Assembly (NCBI GenBank): GCA_030562195.1
Contig: JAUJPP010000003.1
Span: 46,010,602 to 46,074,601, forward strand
DNA: 64,000 bases
Reading direction: 5' to 3'
From: Nipponacmea schrenckii
Taxonomy: Eukaryota; Mollusca; Gastropoda; Lottiidae
Under the pieces are notes generated by a model. That model was given only the letters and a program-made list of their open reading frames with translations. It was not told the origin of the DNA and searched no databases. A program made the translations under genes and the position numbers. This document shows, piece after piece, positions 23,401 to 38,400 of this stretch (the stretch's first letter is position 1; each line of letters opens with the position of its first letter).

Positions 23401-26400
23401 ATGGCTTCATTGATATATAAGTATAGTTTGATGTTGATATTGACAAGATGAATGTTATTATATTAAGTTATATTAGGTAAGATAAAAGTTATATAATTGG
23501 GTTGTTTACCTGTAGCCTCTGGCTGATTTATCTCTGATACCTATTATTTAACCTATGGTTTATTTTTGGTTTTAACAATTATTATCAATAAAGAGTGAAC
23601 ACCTTCTAGATGTTAACTTTTTTGCAACCAATTAAATTGCATATCTCTGGATAGATCCTGTAAGTATGGTGACATATATATGTTAAGGGCAAAATGTCAA
23701 ATGAACACATACACCTGCAATCTGCTGTTTCTCCCCTTGTATACAGGTTAATATAAAATTGAAAATGGTTGACAAATAACTCCAAAGAACAAAAGTAGGC
23801 GTACTAGTATACAGAACTGTATTTATCTAACACTTGCGTGCCATTTTTACCAGCTCTTTTTTTTATATAAAATTTTAGTATAGCAAAAACAATGTCTTGA
23901 AAGACAAGTTCATTCCATTCCTGTAGAATTAGGCCTTTAGTAATTATTATAATTGATTTTAGCTGCAGATGATAAGTATTTTTCTAAATATGGAAAAAGA
24001 ACATTTTGTTAGAACCTTCCTTAACTAGTCAATGTATTTGTTATTGAGAGTAAATAATATACAGTTATATGGACAATAAAAACATGACCTAGTGACACAT
24101 TGAAACAAGTTGGTATTGACTAATATATTATAAATAACAAAAATAGATATTCCATTACTAAAACTAATTATTATTTATTCCACATACATATACTTGAGAA
24201 TATTCAGCCACAGAAATGCCAGTAATTGAAATGTTTGAACTGTGAACTACAAATTGTGCATACATATTAAATTAATTTAGGATTCTGTTCTGATATTAAA
24301 GGGATACTACCTATTTAAAGTTGGCTCAAAACCTGACTTGAATAGTAATGCCACCTTGGATTGACTGTCTGAACACTAAGCCAGGTATGTCACAACTTCA
24401 TGCGTTTGCTCTTCTAAACAAAGTCTTACTGTTATTATTGTTTTTATAATGTGCATGTGTAATGCTTCTGAGAGTTTTTCAAAATCACTTTGTTTAATGG
24501 ATTATTACCTTTGTTTGATTGATTTATTGGATTATAGAGAGCTAAAGAATGGAATTTCTATATAACACGAGATACAACATCAACAAAACTGCTCAGTACA
24601 TCAATTATTGAGCAAGAATTCAACATGTAATTAAATTTTACTTGTACCAGTTGTTTCAATTTGATTTGAAACAGAAATAACAACCATTAGGAGCTGTATA
24701 CAATAACAAAAATTTTCACTGTTAAAATAGAGCTGAATACTACGTAGTGCGATATAGGAATATTTTAACCAGAAAGCCAGTTTTAAGCTAGTAAATAATT
24801 GTTACTCCATTCTGTTGTTCTATTTTGGTTTTATATCCATTAAGTAATTAATTTATGCTGCAAAGCTTGTTTCAAAATTACTATGTTGTATGGATTATTA
24901 CTTAATTTTATGGATTTATTGGAATATAGAGGTATTCTGTGGTATTTTAATATTTATGTATACCTTTATACAAAAAATACCAGTATAGATATTTTTATTG
25001 TTAGTAATATTGCCTGATTAAAAAATATCGAAATATTGCAATATCGTGATATATAGTAGTTACAAGACAAATGACCTGGTGAAGCGGGTCATGTCATATG
25101 ATAAACCACTGTTTATTGCCCCATAATGATTATGATTCATTCCTTATATTAATTAATCTTTTTTAAATGCTATTTTTGCAATCAAATATGCCTGTCAATT
25201 GTAAAGTGAGCGTGTCAACATTTTCATCATGATGTCAAGATTCAGTTTTCAGTGTTGTTTGGATTATAACAAGAAAGGAATATATGGTATAAGACATTCC
25301 TTCAATATCAAAGTACATAAGGTTTCAACACAAAATACACGTGACATTTTGTTATAAAGAAGTGTGTTGTACCATAATATATTCCCTTGTGTTTCTTTTT
25401 ATATGTAACCTCAATTTCTAAATGCCCTTCAAATCTTATCGGATCATAATATCAGGTCTGGTTCAGGTATATTGAAGAAAAATTTGATATGTGTTCATCA
25501 AAGCAGGAATCTTTATTGTGAGCCTTTTTCCATCTGCGACCACCTCGGCATTACTGAAAGCTAATAACCTAAAATGACAGTGAAAACAATACACAGCATC
25601 TCTTTCCTGTGAATATTGGTTGGGACAATTTGTCCAGAGAAGATTGTGATACATCTGAAGAAAAATAGGTAAATCAGACATTCTCTGATTTTAAGTCTGA
25701 CTACAACTGATTGTAGATTCTTGAGTAACCACCTCCCCCTGGAATACTATATTAGATTCAGAATTAGACTGCAGTTGAAAGACATAACTTGGTTTCAATG
25801 ATTTAACTGTTATAAACAAATATCTTGTTTACCAAAGATATCAAAACACACAAATAAAATGTTGTTGATCTGTGAAATATTTCAACTCTCTGTTTCCATT
25901 TACACACCTCATATATCAAACAACTGGGAACAATGTCACCCATCTTGTTAGAAATATTTACTTCTTAAACAATTATTGTGACGGACATTGAACTTGGTAT
26001 TTGATTTCTATAGATTTATTTAGATAGCACTGACCGTTCCTCTGGTCAGTGTTGTTTGGTGACATTTTTCTTTTAAGATTGTGAGACGAATATATAGTCA
26101 CTTAAACAAAAAGTTTTGCATTTAGCAATGTACTTACTCTTAACCCCGTAAATCTTGTAACACTGTAACAATTTCAATAAATCTATAGTCAATATACCAT
26201 GATTTAAGGACCTTGAGTCAAGAGATGGTAATGACTGCCTTTTTGTTGCTCATTGATGTTGTTCACTTGCTTGATATAGTTGCTCACTCTACTACTCCCT
26301 GCACATATTGTGCCTTTTGCTCAACACTACTCTCAGTCAGTTGTGTAATATGACCGGTCATTTGGTGGACTACCATAGTGAATGAAGAATAACAGTGAAT

Positions 26401-29400
26401 TATAACTGTTCTGACAATCAGATATTTACAGTCTTAACATAATTCATCAAACTTATCTTCTAGGATTGTTTCCATCACTAATTCACTGGGTGAGGCCACC
26501 TCAAGTAAGTCTCACATGGTGTGCCACTGGTCAAGAGTGGTCAAAAATATGAAACTCAAGAGATATTTTCCATATGACCACAAGTGACCAAATGCACACT
26601 AAAAGTAACCCGTACGCATTGTGTTTTTGGTCAGGTGCAAATATCATTTTCTCTCTGTGATGCAGTCAATGTGCTTGTTCAAATTCAAATTCATTTTGGG
26701 CTTTTTGTTTTTTCTAGACTTTAAGCCATTTGTTTATTTTTTTCAACAATAAAGATACTGACTTAAAATTAAATCTTTTTACTTCCTTTTTGTAAAAAAA
26801 ATAACTTTAAAAAATTTATTATCCCTCTTCAAAATATATTTTATTAAAGCCTTTCATCTGAGTTAGGTACAAGATGTTATGTGTTCACTTAGTATTTGTT
26901 TGAATATATATCTGTAACAAATCTACTTAACTTTGATAAAAGAAAACAAGAAACAGAAAATAAACAAATGAATATGAACTGCATTTTATATCATTTTATA
27001 TCATCTTATTATAAGTTTGAATTTATTCACTTATTGAATCAAAGAAATATAGTAATCAAATGTAAAATAATCCTCATATAAAATAATCCACTGAGAATCA
27101 ATGTTAAAATATTGAATGATATAAAGGTAGATGATAAAAAAAACAGACATGAATGTCTCAGTAGCTTATCCTTGTAAAGACTAATGGGAGATAACTCTGA
27201 ACACATAGCCTGCAGTAAGAAAAAATATTACTCGATATATATTAAGGTATTCAATGATAACAGAATAGGCTTTCAACATCATGATATATAGATTTGCTTA
27301 TCTTATATGCACATAGATCTGAATTTGATGCTTATTATGATTAATAATGGGAGGTAACTGTGCAATATTAATCAATTATTCCTCTCAATAACATACAGAC
27401 TCAATCAATTCAAATAGGATCTCTTTTGATGTTAAGGGGGTTGACAACCTTATCGTTCGAAGTGTATTTCAATCAAGAAACGTATTAATTTTATATCCAT
27501 TCTATTTGGCATTAAAAAAAACTCATCTAGTAAAAATTTTAGCTCAATCGCTTCAGTAGTTCGTCTGATATCCGTCCGTGAAGATAATCTATTTATAGAA
27601 CAAAACGGGGTATTCCTCTATGTAGACGTACAAATTACGTTGTCAGTTGACATTTGTGATTACAACGTCATCGGCTAAATAAACATTCTCTACGTTTGCC
27701 GGTCAGTTATTGTTAATATCGGCACGCGAAGTAAGAGTATCGGGGGAATCCAGAAGTCACGTGATGTCCCATAAATCATTACGTCACATGTAAACAAAGA
27801 AAATTTTATGATTGGTGGGTGGAAGGGTTTTGACATGTGCTAATCCATTGTTTTAGCACTCCAATTATGTGGATATCGGTGCATATCGATGCCTAAAAGG
27901 TGCTTAAAGATTTCTACAGCATGAAAGACAATCTTTTAACAACATGATCGTTAATTACGTAAGGTTTACATGTGTTTGCAAAATGTTGAAAAAAAATGCC
28001 ATTTTTCCAAAAACCTTATTTCGCTTACGATTTATCCGATTTTTACAAACTTTGGCTTCAACTAAAGCTTACAATGTCCTCTATAACTTACGTTGGCTTT
28101 TTTTTATAAAATGAATAGTTTTTTAAAAATTCAATTTTTCGTAAATGCACTGGCAAAATTTTGATTTCTATCAATATCTTCAAAACAAAACAAAATTTTC
28201 CAAAAAGCCAACGTAATTTTGTAGAGATACATGTAGACTTGCGTTGTGCAAAATTTCAACCTTCTATATTAAATAGCCTAGTAGATATGCTAATTTTAAG
28301 GGAATAATTGACGTTTTTTTCGTTCATCTTTCATACCCTATTTCTTAAAGTTGAAATGTCATAAAGAAATAAATTTTATATTTTTGGATAGTTGAAAGTC
28401 CCCTCTTTCCATTGATATTTAAATATTTCAGATAGGTGGAAAAGAAGTGGTTGAAATCGTCTATTTTTTGTACATAGGTTTAGGGTTGTCAACCCCCTTA
28501 AATCACAAAATTCAACATTCAGTAGATTTAAAAGAAATTTTTAGACGTTATTATATGTCACGTGACAGTCTCGCTGAACATAGTGACTGGTTAAAAATGA
28601 CATTTTGAGATCTAAAGCAAGTGGTTCAAAAGTAATGGAGTTAATGTCATAGTTTGTTGTGAATAAATATGCATGCTCAACCAATCACCAGCTGATGTCT
28701 TGCTATATAGATCACACTGAGCATGCGGATCGACACAACAGATTTGGCTGTTTCACCGAATCTTTGACTGGTTTATAAATGTATCGTTTTAAATTCTAAA
28801 AGTTTTACTGCTTGTTATTTTCACCACATACTTTACCCACTGCAGACTCACTATAATACCATGTTAACATGAAAATATTCTTTTTTACTTGAATTCAAGA
28901 GATATTTGAATAGTAAAGTGACACTATTTGCAAATGACCTCATCATTATGCCAATCAATCAAATTTCTAGTTCTTTTGAAAATAATATCGGTTTGAATGT
29001 GAATTCTATAAAAAAATATCTATGAAGCAAACATATTTATTGTTGACATACCAATGTTATTAAAGACATGTTTCAAATAATTATATCATTACTGTCAAAG
29101 TTTCATTTCCAATTAAAGTGCATCAACAAAATGAAAATATCACAATATTGCGACCATGGCATTAAGTATCCCAAACTAATGTAGAAATCATTATATTTTT
29201 TACTCAATGCATCTTTTTTCTTTTGTGGAGGGGGGGGGGGGGTGAAAATATACAATCAGAGTACAATTACACATCATAAGAAATTGAATTGGAAAGGACT
29301 TTTGAAAGAGCCTATTCACACAGAGTTTTATGTACCATAATCCCAGTTTATTAGAATGGATAGTTCTACTCTTGTGTAAAGATTCAAACCTTTATCTTCA

Positions 29401-32400
29401 AAGCAGTCCTCAGGGGAATATGAAGGTCTAACATTAAATGGTTTGTTTGAGCCCACCTGCAATTTAAAGTACTGAATAATTAAGACATTCAGTTATTGTT
29501 ATTTACAACCCATGAGAGACCCTAGTGATTGCAGTCCCATAGGGGAACTTTGTAAAATGATGCTTTGTTTCTTGTGGGAACTTCAAGCAGATTAAACAAC
29601 CCAAAATAATGGCTTAAAACAAAGAGGTGATAAGTGTGTTTCACATTAAGTTTTTAACTTCACTCTAGAAAGTAATGGTTCTCATTGTTTGAGTTGAATA
29701 ATGGTTCAACTGGTAAGATTACAATTAGCAATCTTCATGCTGTGATAATAAGTTTATATCACCATCTACAAGTGACAATTCAGAATTAGACATTTGTGTG
29801 TTGCTTGATAAAAATGAATTCTTCCCTTCCTTTTTAAAAATAATTTTTGTTTTTTAATGCATTTGTCTGTCTCTGTGTGTAACTGTTTTTTATATTATAC
29901 ACAACAAGAGAATTTAAGAAAATACTCAAGAAGAGGAATATGTTAAATCAGTTATTTCATATGGACTCGGTCCGCCAATTCATTTGCCATCTGTTTCAAT
30001 GTTAAATCACGAAATTCAACCTTCCATAACTTTTTCCAGAAATCTCGTTGAAAGCTTTCCTGTATGTCACATGAAAGCCTGGCTAATACTTGGTTTCTGT
30101 ACAAAATTTCAATATAGGATGACCATGAAAATTTTGAACTAAACAAAATGAAAGTAAACCACTACATTTTATCAACATCCGCTTGACTGTCACTGCACAC
30201 AAAACCACTATTTTTAGAAATAACCTTCCGCCAATTAAATTTCTCATTATCTCAGAAATTCTGAAAGAAAATGCAATTTCAGACATCAAATTTCAAATCT
30301 AGACCAAAAATTAGTCAAAAATGGGCATGCAAAAACCCCCAAAGGAAGGGAGAAAGAGGATTTCTAAAAATAGAACATACAATCATTAGCATAAAATGTT
30401 TTACTGGTCCGAGTCCATATTGAAGACTAAAGGGAGACAACTCTTTGTTATGAAAATAAGCAGGGTTAAAAACAGTCATCTAAGAATGAAGCAATCAAGT
30501 TTTTTTAAATTGGTAATTGATTGAATAATTGAATATTGGTGTCCTGTCACTGAACACGAGTGCACTAAGGCATTGAAAAGAGAAGTCTTAACTATTTAGT
30601 AAAGGTGTTAAACCACTAAGTGCTGGACATATGTCATTGATTGACATACTCTTTTTCATTGTTATTTTAAAAGTAATTTATATCCTCTTGACAATTTAAT
30701 TGGATAATAATATTAATCTATAACTATTGACAGATGATGCTAGAAGATGTGATACCTCTTAATAAAAATGTTTTTGAAATCACTTGTATTTCTCAAGAGA
30801 GCATGTATTGATATTTAGAAAATGTAAGCGTTGAAACTATGTGACATCAATTATTAGCTTTTCCCTTTCATTTTGAATTAGATTTCAAATAAATTAAGAC
30901 ATTTATTTAGTTCTTACAACCACATGTTTGATCTATAAAAATTGTATATATTGTAATTGAAGTGGCCCTGTCTAAGATGTGGACCATTGTTTTATTGTTA
31001 ATTATTTCTTACACCTGTCAGGTTGGTCCTCATTAATTATGTTAAATTTGTATCTTTGATGTTACATTATAATTGATTGCCTGAGTAACAGTAAAAGATA
31101 ATATGTAGTAGAACCAATGGAATTACAAACAATCATTTATACTACATACCTCTCCCTTATAAACATTGTCAACAGATGTACTAGCCCTTTATGGGGATTT
31201 ACATTATTCTTATTGCACTGATTTTTTGAAATTTTTTAAGCAAAGTAGTTTTTCACATATTTTTGCTCTAAAATGTAACAAAAGCCTCAGAGAAATGCTT
31301 TTTGATAAAGTAACAGGTGTCTGTGACTCTTAACACTAATTATTCAACAAAATCAAAATGGAGTCACACTTCTGTTTTGTATAGCAGCATAATCCTTCTC
31401 TTGTATCATTTTTAACTGTATCATATTCAACTGTAGGGTTTGAAATTTGTCCCATCAAAACTATAAGATAGGAAGTAGCCAGGTTGAAATATGTGAAGGT
31501 AAAATTTATAGTTGTGCTCACATATCATATCTCTTAGCCAACAAGAACCCAAATCTTGTTAAATTTGTATATGTTCACTTTAATATAACAGATTTATTCC
31601 AACTGCTGCCTTAATGCTCTTGTGTAAAATATTTAAGATACAACAGGAGGACAAATACCATGTGATACGCTCCCCAAGTATACAATCAAAGGATTGTAAC
31701 ATTTTCTTGTACTTTTAAATTGTTTAAAGCACTAGTTTTATAAGTGAATAAAAAGGGACCATGTTATTGTGTAGGATTTTGGTCAATTGTTGTTTCTTTT
31801 CAGTAATTTGGTGGCTTTAACCTCATTCTATACTAGTCTGGAAAGGTGTCTGCTGATCTGTTCTCTTATTATTTACATGGTAATCTTAAACTAATATTGG
31901 TTATGGATATCTACATTTTGGAGTGATAGTTCCTATTCCAGTGTTAACAGGAGTTGTCTGTTTTCTTTTATCAGGCGATAGAAAGCGTTATTGACCTTTA
32001 AACTCTAATAATCCAATATCAATATTGTCTGGGCAAGTTATGGATTATAGCACCCTGATAATCTTAACCTTTAATCCAAAAGTATTGCCTCAAGCCTGAA
32101 AGTAAAATGCAACAAAAGGACATGTAGAAAACTAAAATGAATTTATATTTGTACTAAGTGGTATCTAAATTTCTGAAAGAATGCTGTGTTTTGAGAAATC
32201 AGAATAGTTAATTTGTCAAGTTTCATATGTATTATAGTAAACTGAATATCTACTTCAGAAAATAAATTATGAAATCAAAAATTTAGTGTAAAGAAAGGCT
32301 TGATCTGAAAATAATGAACAAGATAATTTACACTACATTTTAAAAGTCAAACTGACGTTTTATCAAAGCAATACACCTACCAAAAATCCTGACAAATTTT

Positions 32401-35400
32401 GCCAAAGCTTGGAATTTTTCTCTTTAAAATAAAATTTACCATAATTATTAACTTATTTGTTATCATAAATTATTAGACATCAGCCTCTATGTAATTTGAA
32501 CTTAATGTGCTGAAAACTTTTCAGAAAATTGTTTTAATTGAAACAATATTTATTTCCATAAATTTATACACAAGCACATATGCATATATGTTAGATTGCC
32601 TGATTCAGAAACAAGCAGAAACATGTCTTGATTTTAATCGTTTAAAATATAAGTATTTCACATTATCAACTGAAAATAATTAAAATTTCATGCTATTTTT
32701 TATATTTCAGGCAGTAACTGGTATTATAAATTTTTTAGACCCTGATGCTAAAGGTGTGATAACATTTGATGATTTTTGTGAAGGTGTACAACAAATACAA
32801 GATTTACAAGCACAAGGTAGATAATATGTTTGGTTATAAAGGATTGTAAGAAAATATTCTTCTCTGTAGATAGAATCAAATAATTTAATTACATGTCTTT
32901 GGCTATATATAACAAAGCATATGAAATATATTCAACTGTATACTGCTCTGAAATACTCAGTGTTCCAGCAAAGTTTTTTTTCACATGAATTAAGAATAAT
33001 ATGATCTTGCTATTGTTAGATGAAATTAAAACTAATAAAATTAATTTGTTTAATTCAAGCTTTACTCATTGTGCCTTTTGTTGAAAATTTTATTTCCCTT
33101 TTCAACCATTTGTAATAAAATTCTTCAAGATCAAAGACATGGTCATTAATAAAATTATTTAATTATAAGATAAGATATATCACAATTTTTTTAAATTTTG
33201 ACCCTAAAGAGGTTAATCCTTTGATACAGACCAAATATAAGCTAGAGTAGTCTTTGTTGTAATTGTAATATAGTAACAGGTTGTAACCTGTAATCAAAAG
33301 ATTAGAGCTAACATTTTGAGCTGTAATAACCACTATCAACTTAAAACAATAGATCTCAAGCCTACAGTCTAGTACTTAGAGAAAAACTAACTCATGAATG
33401 GAAACTTGATTACAATTAACAACTTTGTGATTTTAACTTAAGTGTTCATTGGTCAGTTAGATCAGTGAGCAGTGTTTTCATTGGTTGATTAATCAAGTAG
33501 CAGTTGCCCCTTTATTTTGAGTCTATCAAGCATGAGGCTGACACCTTTCTAGAAGTGTTCATTTATAAGGACCCAAAAATTTGGAATTGTATAGTCAATA
33601 TTAATTCCTACCAATGTCAACATGTGTCGGTGTCCTTCTTGCCAAGTTGTTAGATTCTTCAGAAAAATTATGAGAATGTTTATTGCTTTTTTGAGGGATA
33701 ACAAGAAAAATGAAAAGTTATCCAAACACAGTTTGTTTGAAGTTTTGCAAGGTACAGATAACATAGCTTCATCTCTTACATGAATCTTTTCGATCATGTG
33801 TGCAAATTTGCCTTTTTCATTCACAAAGAGAAGTGCTCTTGTAGATTTCATTTTGGAAATGATGCTACCATATATTGATTTGGGTAAACTAAGTATTAAC
33901 AATTTGTGTATTTCAGTTCATACATCAATAAATGGTAATTGTTCATTACGGAGAGGATGTAGTGAAGATACACTAGTACCAACAGATAACATCTCTCATA
34001 TTTCACCAATATCACCTCATGTAAGTTAATACTTTTATTTGACATCTTGTGTTTCTCTTAGATATATGTTTTGGGCTTGTAAAGTGATGGCAGTGCAATA
34101 ATCTACAGCTACATGGAAATGCCTGTTTACTAAAAGGCATCAAACTATCTATATTCATTCAAAGTAGTTTTTGCAGCATAACGGAATGACAGATTTATAA
34201 TGAGCCAACATTTATTTGATTTAGTCTTGTCTGATAAATTTGACATCATAAAAGATTTATAATTAAAAACTATCCTGTCTACATCTGTATCTACTATAAA
34301 ATTTTGATTATATAATAGAACACATGACTGAACATTCTGAAGCATGTATTCTTGACAACACCCTAAAGCCTCTGGTAGTGTGTAAAACATGATTAAACTA
34401 GAACAGTTGGTGGCACCGCAGGTATTCCAGATTGTTTCCACCCTTATTATCCTAGTGATAATAATTAACAATACAATATCATGTACATTTTTATAATGAC
34501 AGCCAATCTTAATATCCTGTCATCAGAAAAAAACATCTTATTCTTTTTTTCTCTATCATTTCAACTTATTTTCTCCTTCAATACCTTCTTATAACTACCC
34601 ACATTTCTTTGTTCTACTTTTCAACTAGGGCCTTGAATTGTGTTTTGCACAGAGAATCATTTCATTTTCAATCAATATGAAAATGCATGTTCAGTTTTAG
34701 TACCTAGATCAGGGGCGCGGGAAGAAATTTTTATTTCAAAGTCAAAAAACTTTTATCATTTATATACTTTTATTTCAAAATTAATCGAATTACGGGAGAT
34801 AACTCAAAAGAATTAAGACAACAATTATTATTTATTCAAATAATTTGATCGTGATAGAGAAACTTATATTCTTTGATTGTAAAAAAACCAAGGAAATTTA
34901 CAAATATGGCCTTATGAGACAATTACATATTTAGGCTACCTGGTACATATAATTATTTTATTTCATTTTTTGGGGGGGCAAAAGATATTTTTGCCCCCCA
35001 TCAAAAATTTTTGGGGGGGCATTTGCCCCCCCTGCCCCAGAGCCCCCCCCCCCCTGTTCCCGCGCCTATGACCTAGATAGGTTTCAATACAGTCAATACC
35101 ATGAAATGATTTTTAAATATGAATCATATAGTAGACAGCTGTTGATAGGAATTTATATGTTATTGACTCATATTAATAAAATGGTCCAAAATGATTCTTT
35201 CTCATGCAGATGCACTGGTGTATCCATGAACATCTACTATCAGACCACAATAGTAGTTGCAGAATTTTTAACAATTGAAATAATGACTCCAAAATATCAC
35301 TGGATGATTTAGTATAAATCAGATAGATGAAAATGTCGAAGTAAAAAAAAATACATGTGATTATACACAGGGGAAGATTCTGCTGTTGTTTGTTTCTACT

Positions 35401-38400
35401 GTTAAATCATACAATCTTCTGTGGACAGGTCAATCTTATTTTGAATATTTTGTGAAAGCATTCTGAGCTAAACGGATTGTTGTTGGATAGATGGCATAAG
35501 TACATCAAATATGAAGATGTAAATATTATATTCCTCCAGTACTGGAGGCCCATGATAATATGATTAATTTGTAAATAACTATTATGAAGTTGTTATGAAT
35601 TATGAAAAGAAGGGATCTGTTCTCTGATTTGAGAATCTTCTGGAGTGTAGTGTTAAAAATTTTACTTCATCTTCTGCTATTTTTACAGTTTCTTTTGGTA
35701 AGACTGTTTGCTTCTTAATTTGGTGTTTTTTCATTCAAATTTCTTAAAATATCTTTCACAAGCATTATTCTTTCCTGCTTTATGTTTATTGGTTGTTTAT
35801 TCGGAAGAATATCAGTCTGGAAGATTCCATTACGTAATTAACAGGAATGCGGCTGACTATGGATTGTTGTTTAGCAACAATAAAACACATAAAATACAGA
35901 TCAATACCAAAACTTCTCAATTGATTTCAACACGGTTACAACATACCACCATTTTCTTTCCTGATCCTTCAATATTGTAAAATGTTATAATAATTTATTA
36001 AAAATATGGCCACCTTGTGTAACTGTGATGTAAGAAATGTAATCAATTTGACTAGGTAAACGTGGTGAACTTGCTTTATGTAAACATCCCACCAGGAAAA
36101 CTAGTTTCGATCAATCATACCAGATGTGACTTGAATTAGTCATTTGTCGTTCATAATTATTTTATATCAGCCTGTGTCTAATAAAGGTGTATTACTTAAC
36201 ATACCAAATAATTTATTTTGTGAAGGCATTATGAGATATTTACTAGACACTGAGGTAGGACAATTTTCTTAAATATCATTTGGTAATTGTAATTTATTCC
36301 AAAATACCTAAATTGATATTACTACATGTAAACATTATCCTCAATAGTAGAGTAACGAGAGACAATGGCTTGAAATATTAGGTAATAAAGAGTTCAAATC
36401 TTAGTAAGAGTTCAGAAAGATAACATTTAAATTTGAAGGCTTTTAACTTTATCTTGAATAGATAGCATTAAGTATTTAAATACTGTTAGACTGAAAATTA
36501 TAATGAGTACTTGTTGCATATTGAATCAATTGAGTAACCAATACTGTGACATTGTTTAATAACTAAAGCAGCTCTTAATCTTTATAAAGTGCCAATTACA
36601 GAAATCAGGTTCCATGTTGTGATATGAAACATCAAAAAAATAATGTTATGCTACTTGTGTTTTTGAAGTATCTATTTCCTATAAACTAACAAAACACTTC
36701 AAGTATTGGACATTGTTTTTTTATATTTGGTTGATTTGTTTTGTTGGTGGTAGCACATTCCAGAAGAATCAATAGATTTCATTAACACTCTCCAATTTGG
36801 TGAAACATTTCAGTGTTCTCTACCAGTCACGCTAGTTGACTATCTACTATTACATTAACAGTCTACCATACTTTACTACGTCATTAGTTACTAAGCTTTA
36901 CCACCTTTCTAGTTTTGTCATTTGCCTTAAGGAGGTCGGTGTGAACTACTTGTGACCAGGAGTAGAGATCTTTCCCACATTAGGACTGTTTTTGTGAAGT
37001 TGTATTTGTTGATGTGGCCACACCTAGAAGTTAATGAAAATGGAAGGAAATGAAATGGTATTGATTTTATACTTATTTATCTAATCACTATAGAAACAAC
37101 TCCTCGCTGGAATTTTACAAATATTTTTATTTGAGATTTTTCTTATTTGTTTTTCTCTATCGTCAATTTGATATGGTTTCAGTTTTAAAATGACTACAAT
37201 ATTCATCAATAACTTTAGAAAATAATATGAAGTCTAATAGTGTGTTTATATTGTTTAAGATAATTGTTCACATTGGAGTGGATGAGAGTCTTTTTTTATC
37301 AAAATGGAAAATTAATCCAAATAAAATGTGCAGGATTATCAAATGTCATGTATTTACATTCAGATTATTAACAGCTGTTCCGTACACAGCTTGACCATAC
37401 CTCTGGACAAAGCTTGTGTTGATATTAGATTTTGTTGATCTATATCTGTGGAATGTGCAACTTAAACAAGGAGCTGTTTTCAGAATAAACATTTACCTCT
37501 GGACAACTGATATTGGTAAAACCATGCATAATTTTTCTTGTTGTAATTAGTCGTCAGTTGTTAAGACTTGGAGAGTAAGGTCATTAATGATTCATGTAGA
37601 AAATTTGTTTAAAAATTAAATCATGAGACATTGATTACTAATAGCTACCAGCTGTGTTTCATGGTAAATTGTAGTGTCTAAACCTAAACTTAAGTTAGGT
37701 ATTTGTATGAAGGTTTCATTTGTTTAGGATTTCCGTTATGTATACGCAGGTAAATATAACTCCTTGTACAGTCTACACCTTGACCTACTTTAAAACTTAA
37801 AATACCTGACTTGTGCACAACAACACTCAACAGACATTTATTTTAGTATGGTTACATTGTCTTGTGGATATTGACTTCACTCATGTGTGACAAAAACACC
37901 TTCTAGCTGTAAGCACAATGTGTTGAAAGTTTTATAGTAAATCTAAGATTTCTTGTTATAAAACAATTTATTGAAGGACAAATATATTATTATTCAGTAA
38001 CCCCAGTATTCACATTTATCCAATCAAGAACAAGCTAATTCTTACTTGGATTCAGTTCACTAAATTTATAAAATAACTGTAGGCCAAACTATTAAGAGAA
38101 ATTATAAGTGTCATGTTATATTGATGAATTATTCAAACGATGTCACATCATCACTAAAATATGATAGATCAATATTATTTTATAACTGCAGGGCAATATA
38201 ATATATAGGCAGTGACATTGTGATATCTGTAGTTATTACAAGAACTAATGGTTAATGTTAATTCACATAACTCTCATGGCACGATTAGTACTAATGAGTT
38301 AAATGGATTATTTTTGTGGCATAGATAATTCTTCTTTCTTAACATAATCTATCCAGGATTATCACATGAAAAGATTTTACTGAAGGAAATGTTGCATTTC

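Larger units (their letters stand above)
14616..32710. other. 18-kb first intron of the FIP gene
   Basis: Separates the two EF-hand exons. It contains three transposons I can delimit (21986-22845, 27436-28498, 29962-30417). An unclassified repeat-like stretch lies at about 18240-19000, with ATGACGTAATTAC near 18386 and ATTACGTAATTAT near 18862. A G-run of about 13 lies at 29229. I see no exon of a nested gene; the few open frames lack family resemblance and splice support. Confidence 0.6.

Noticed and set aside
25020..25065. CGATATTGCAATATCG-like palindromes suggesting another hAT element
   Set aside because: No paired terminal repeats or target-site duplication could be found around it.
34145..34471. 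108-codon antisense open frame
   Set aside because: No recognisable motif and no splice or promoter support; in AT-rich intron sequence.
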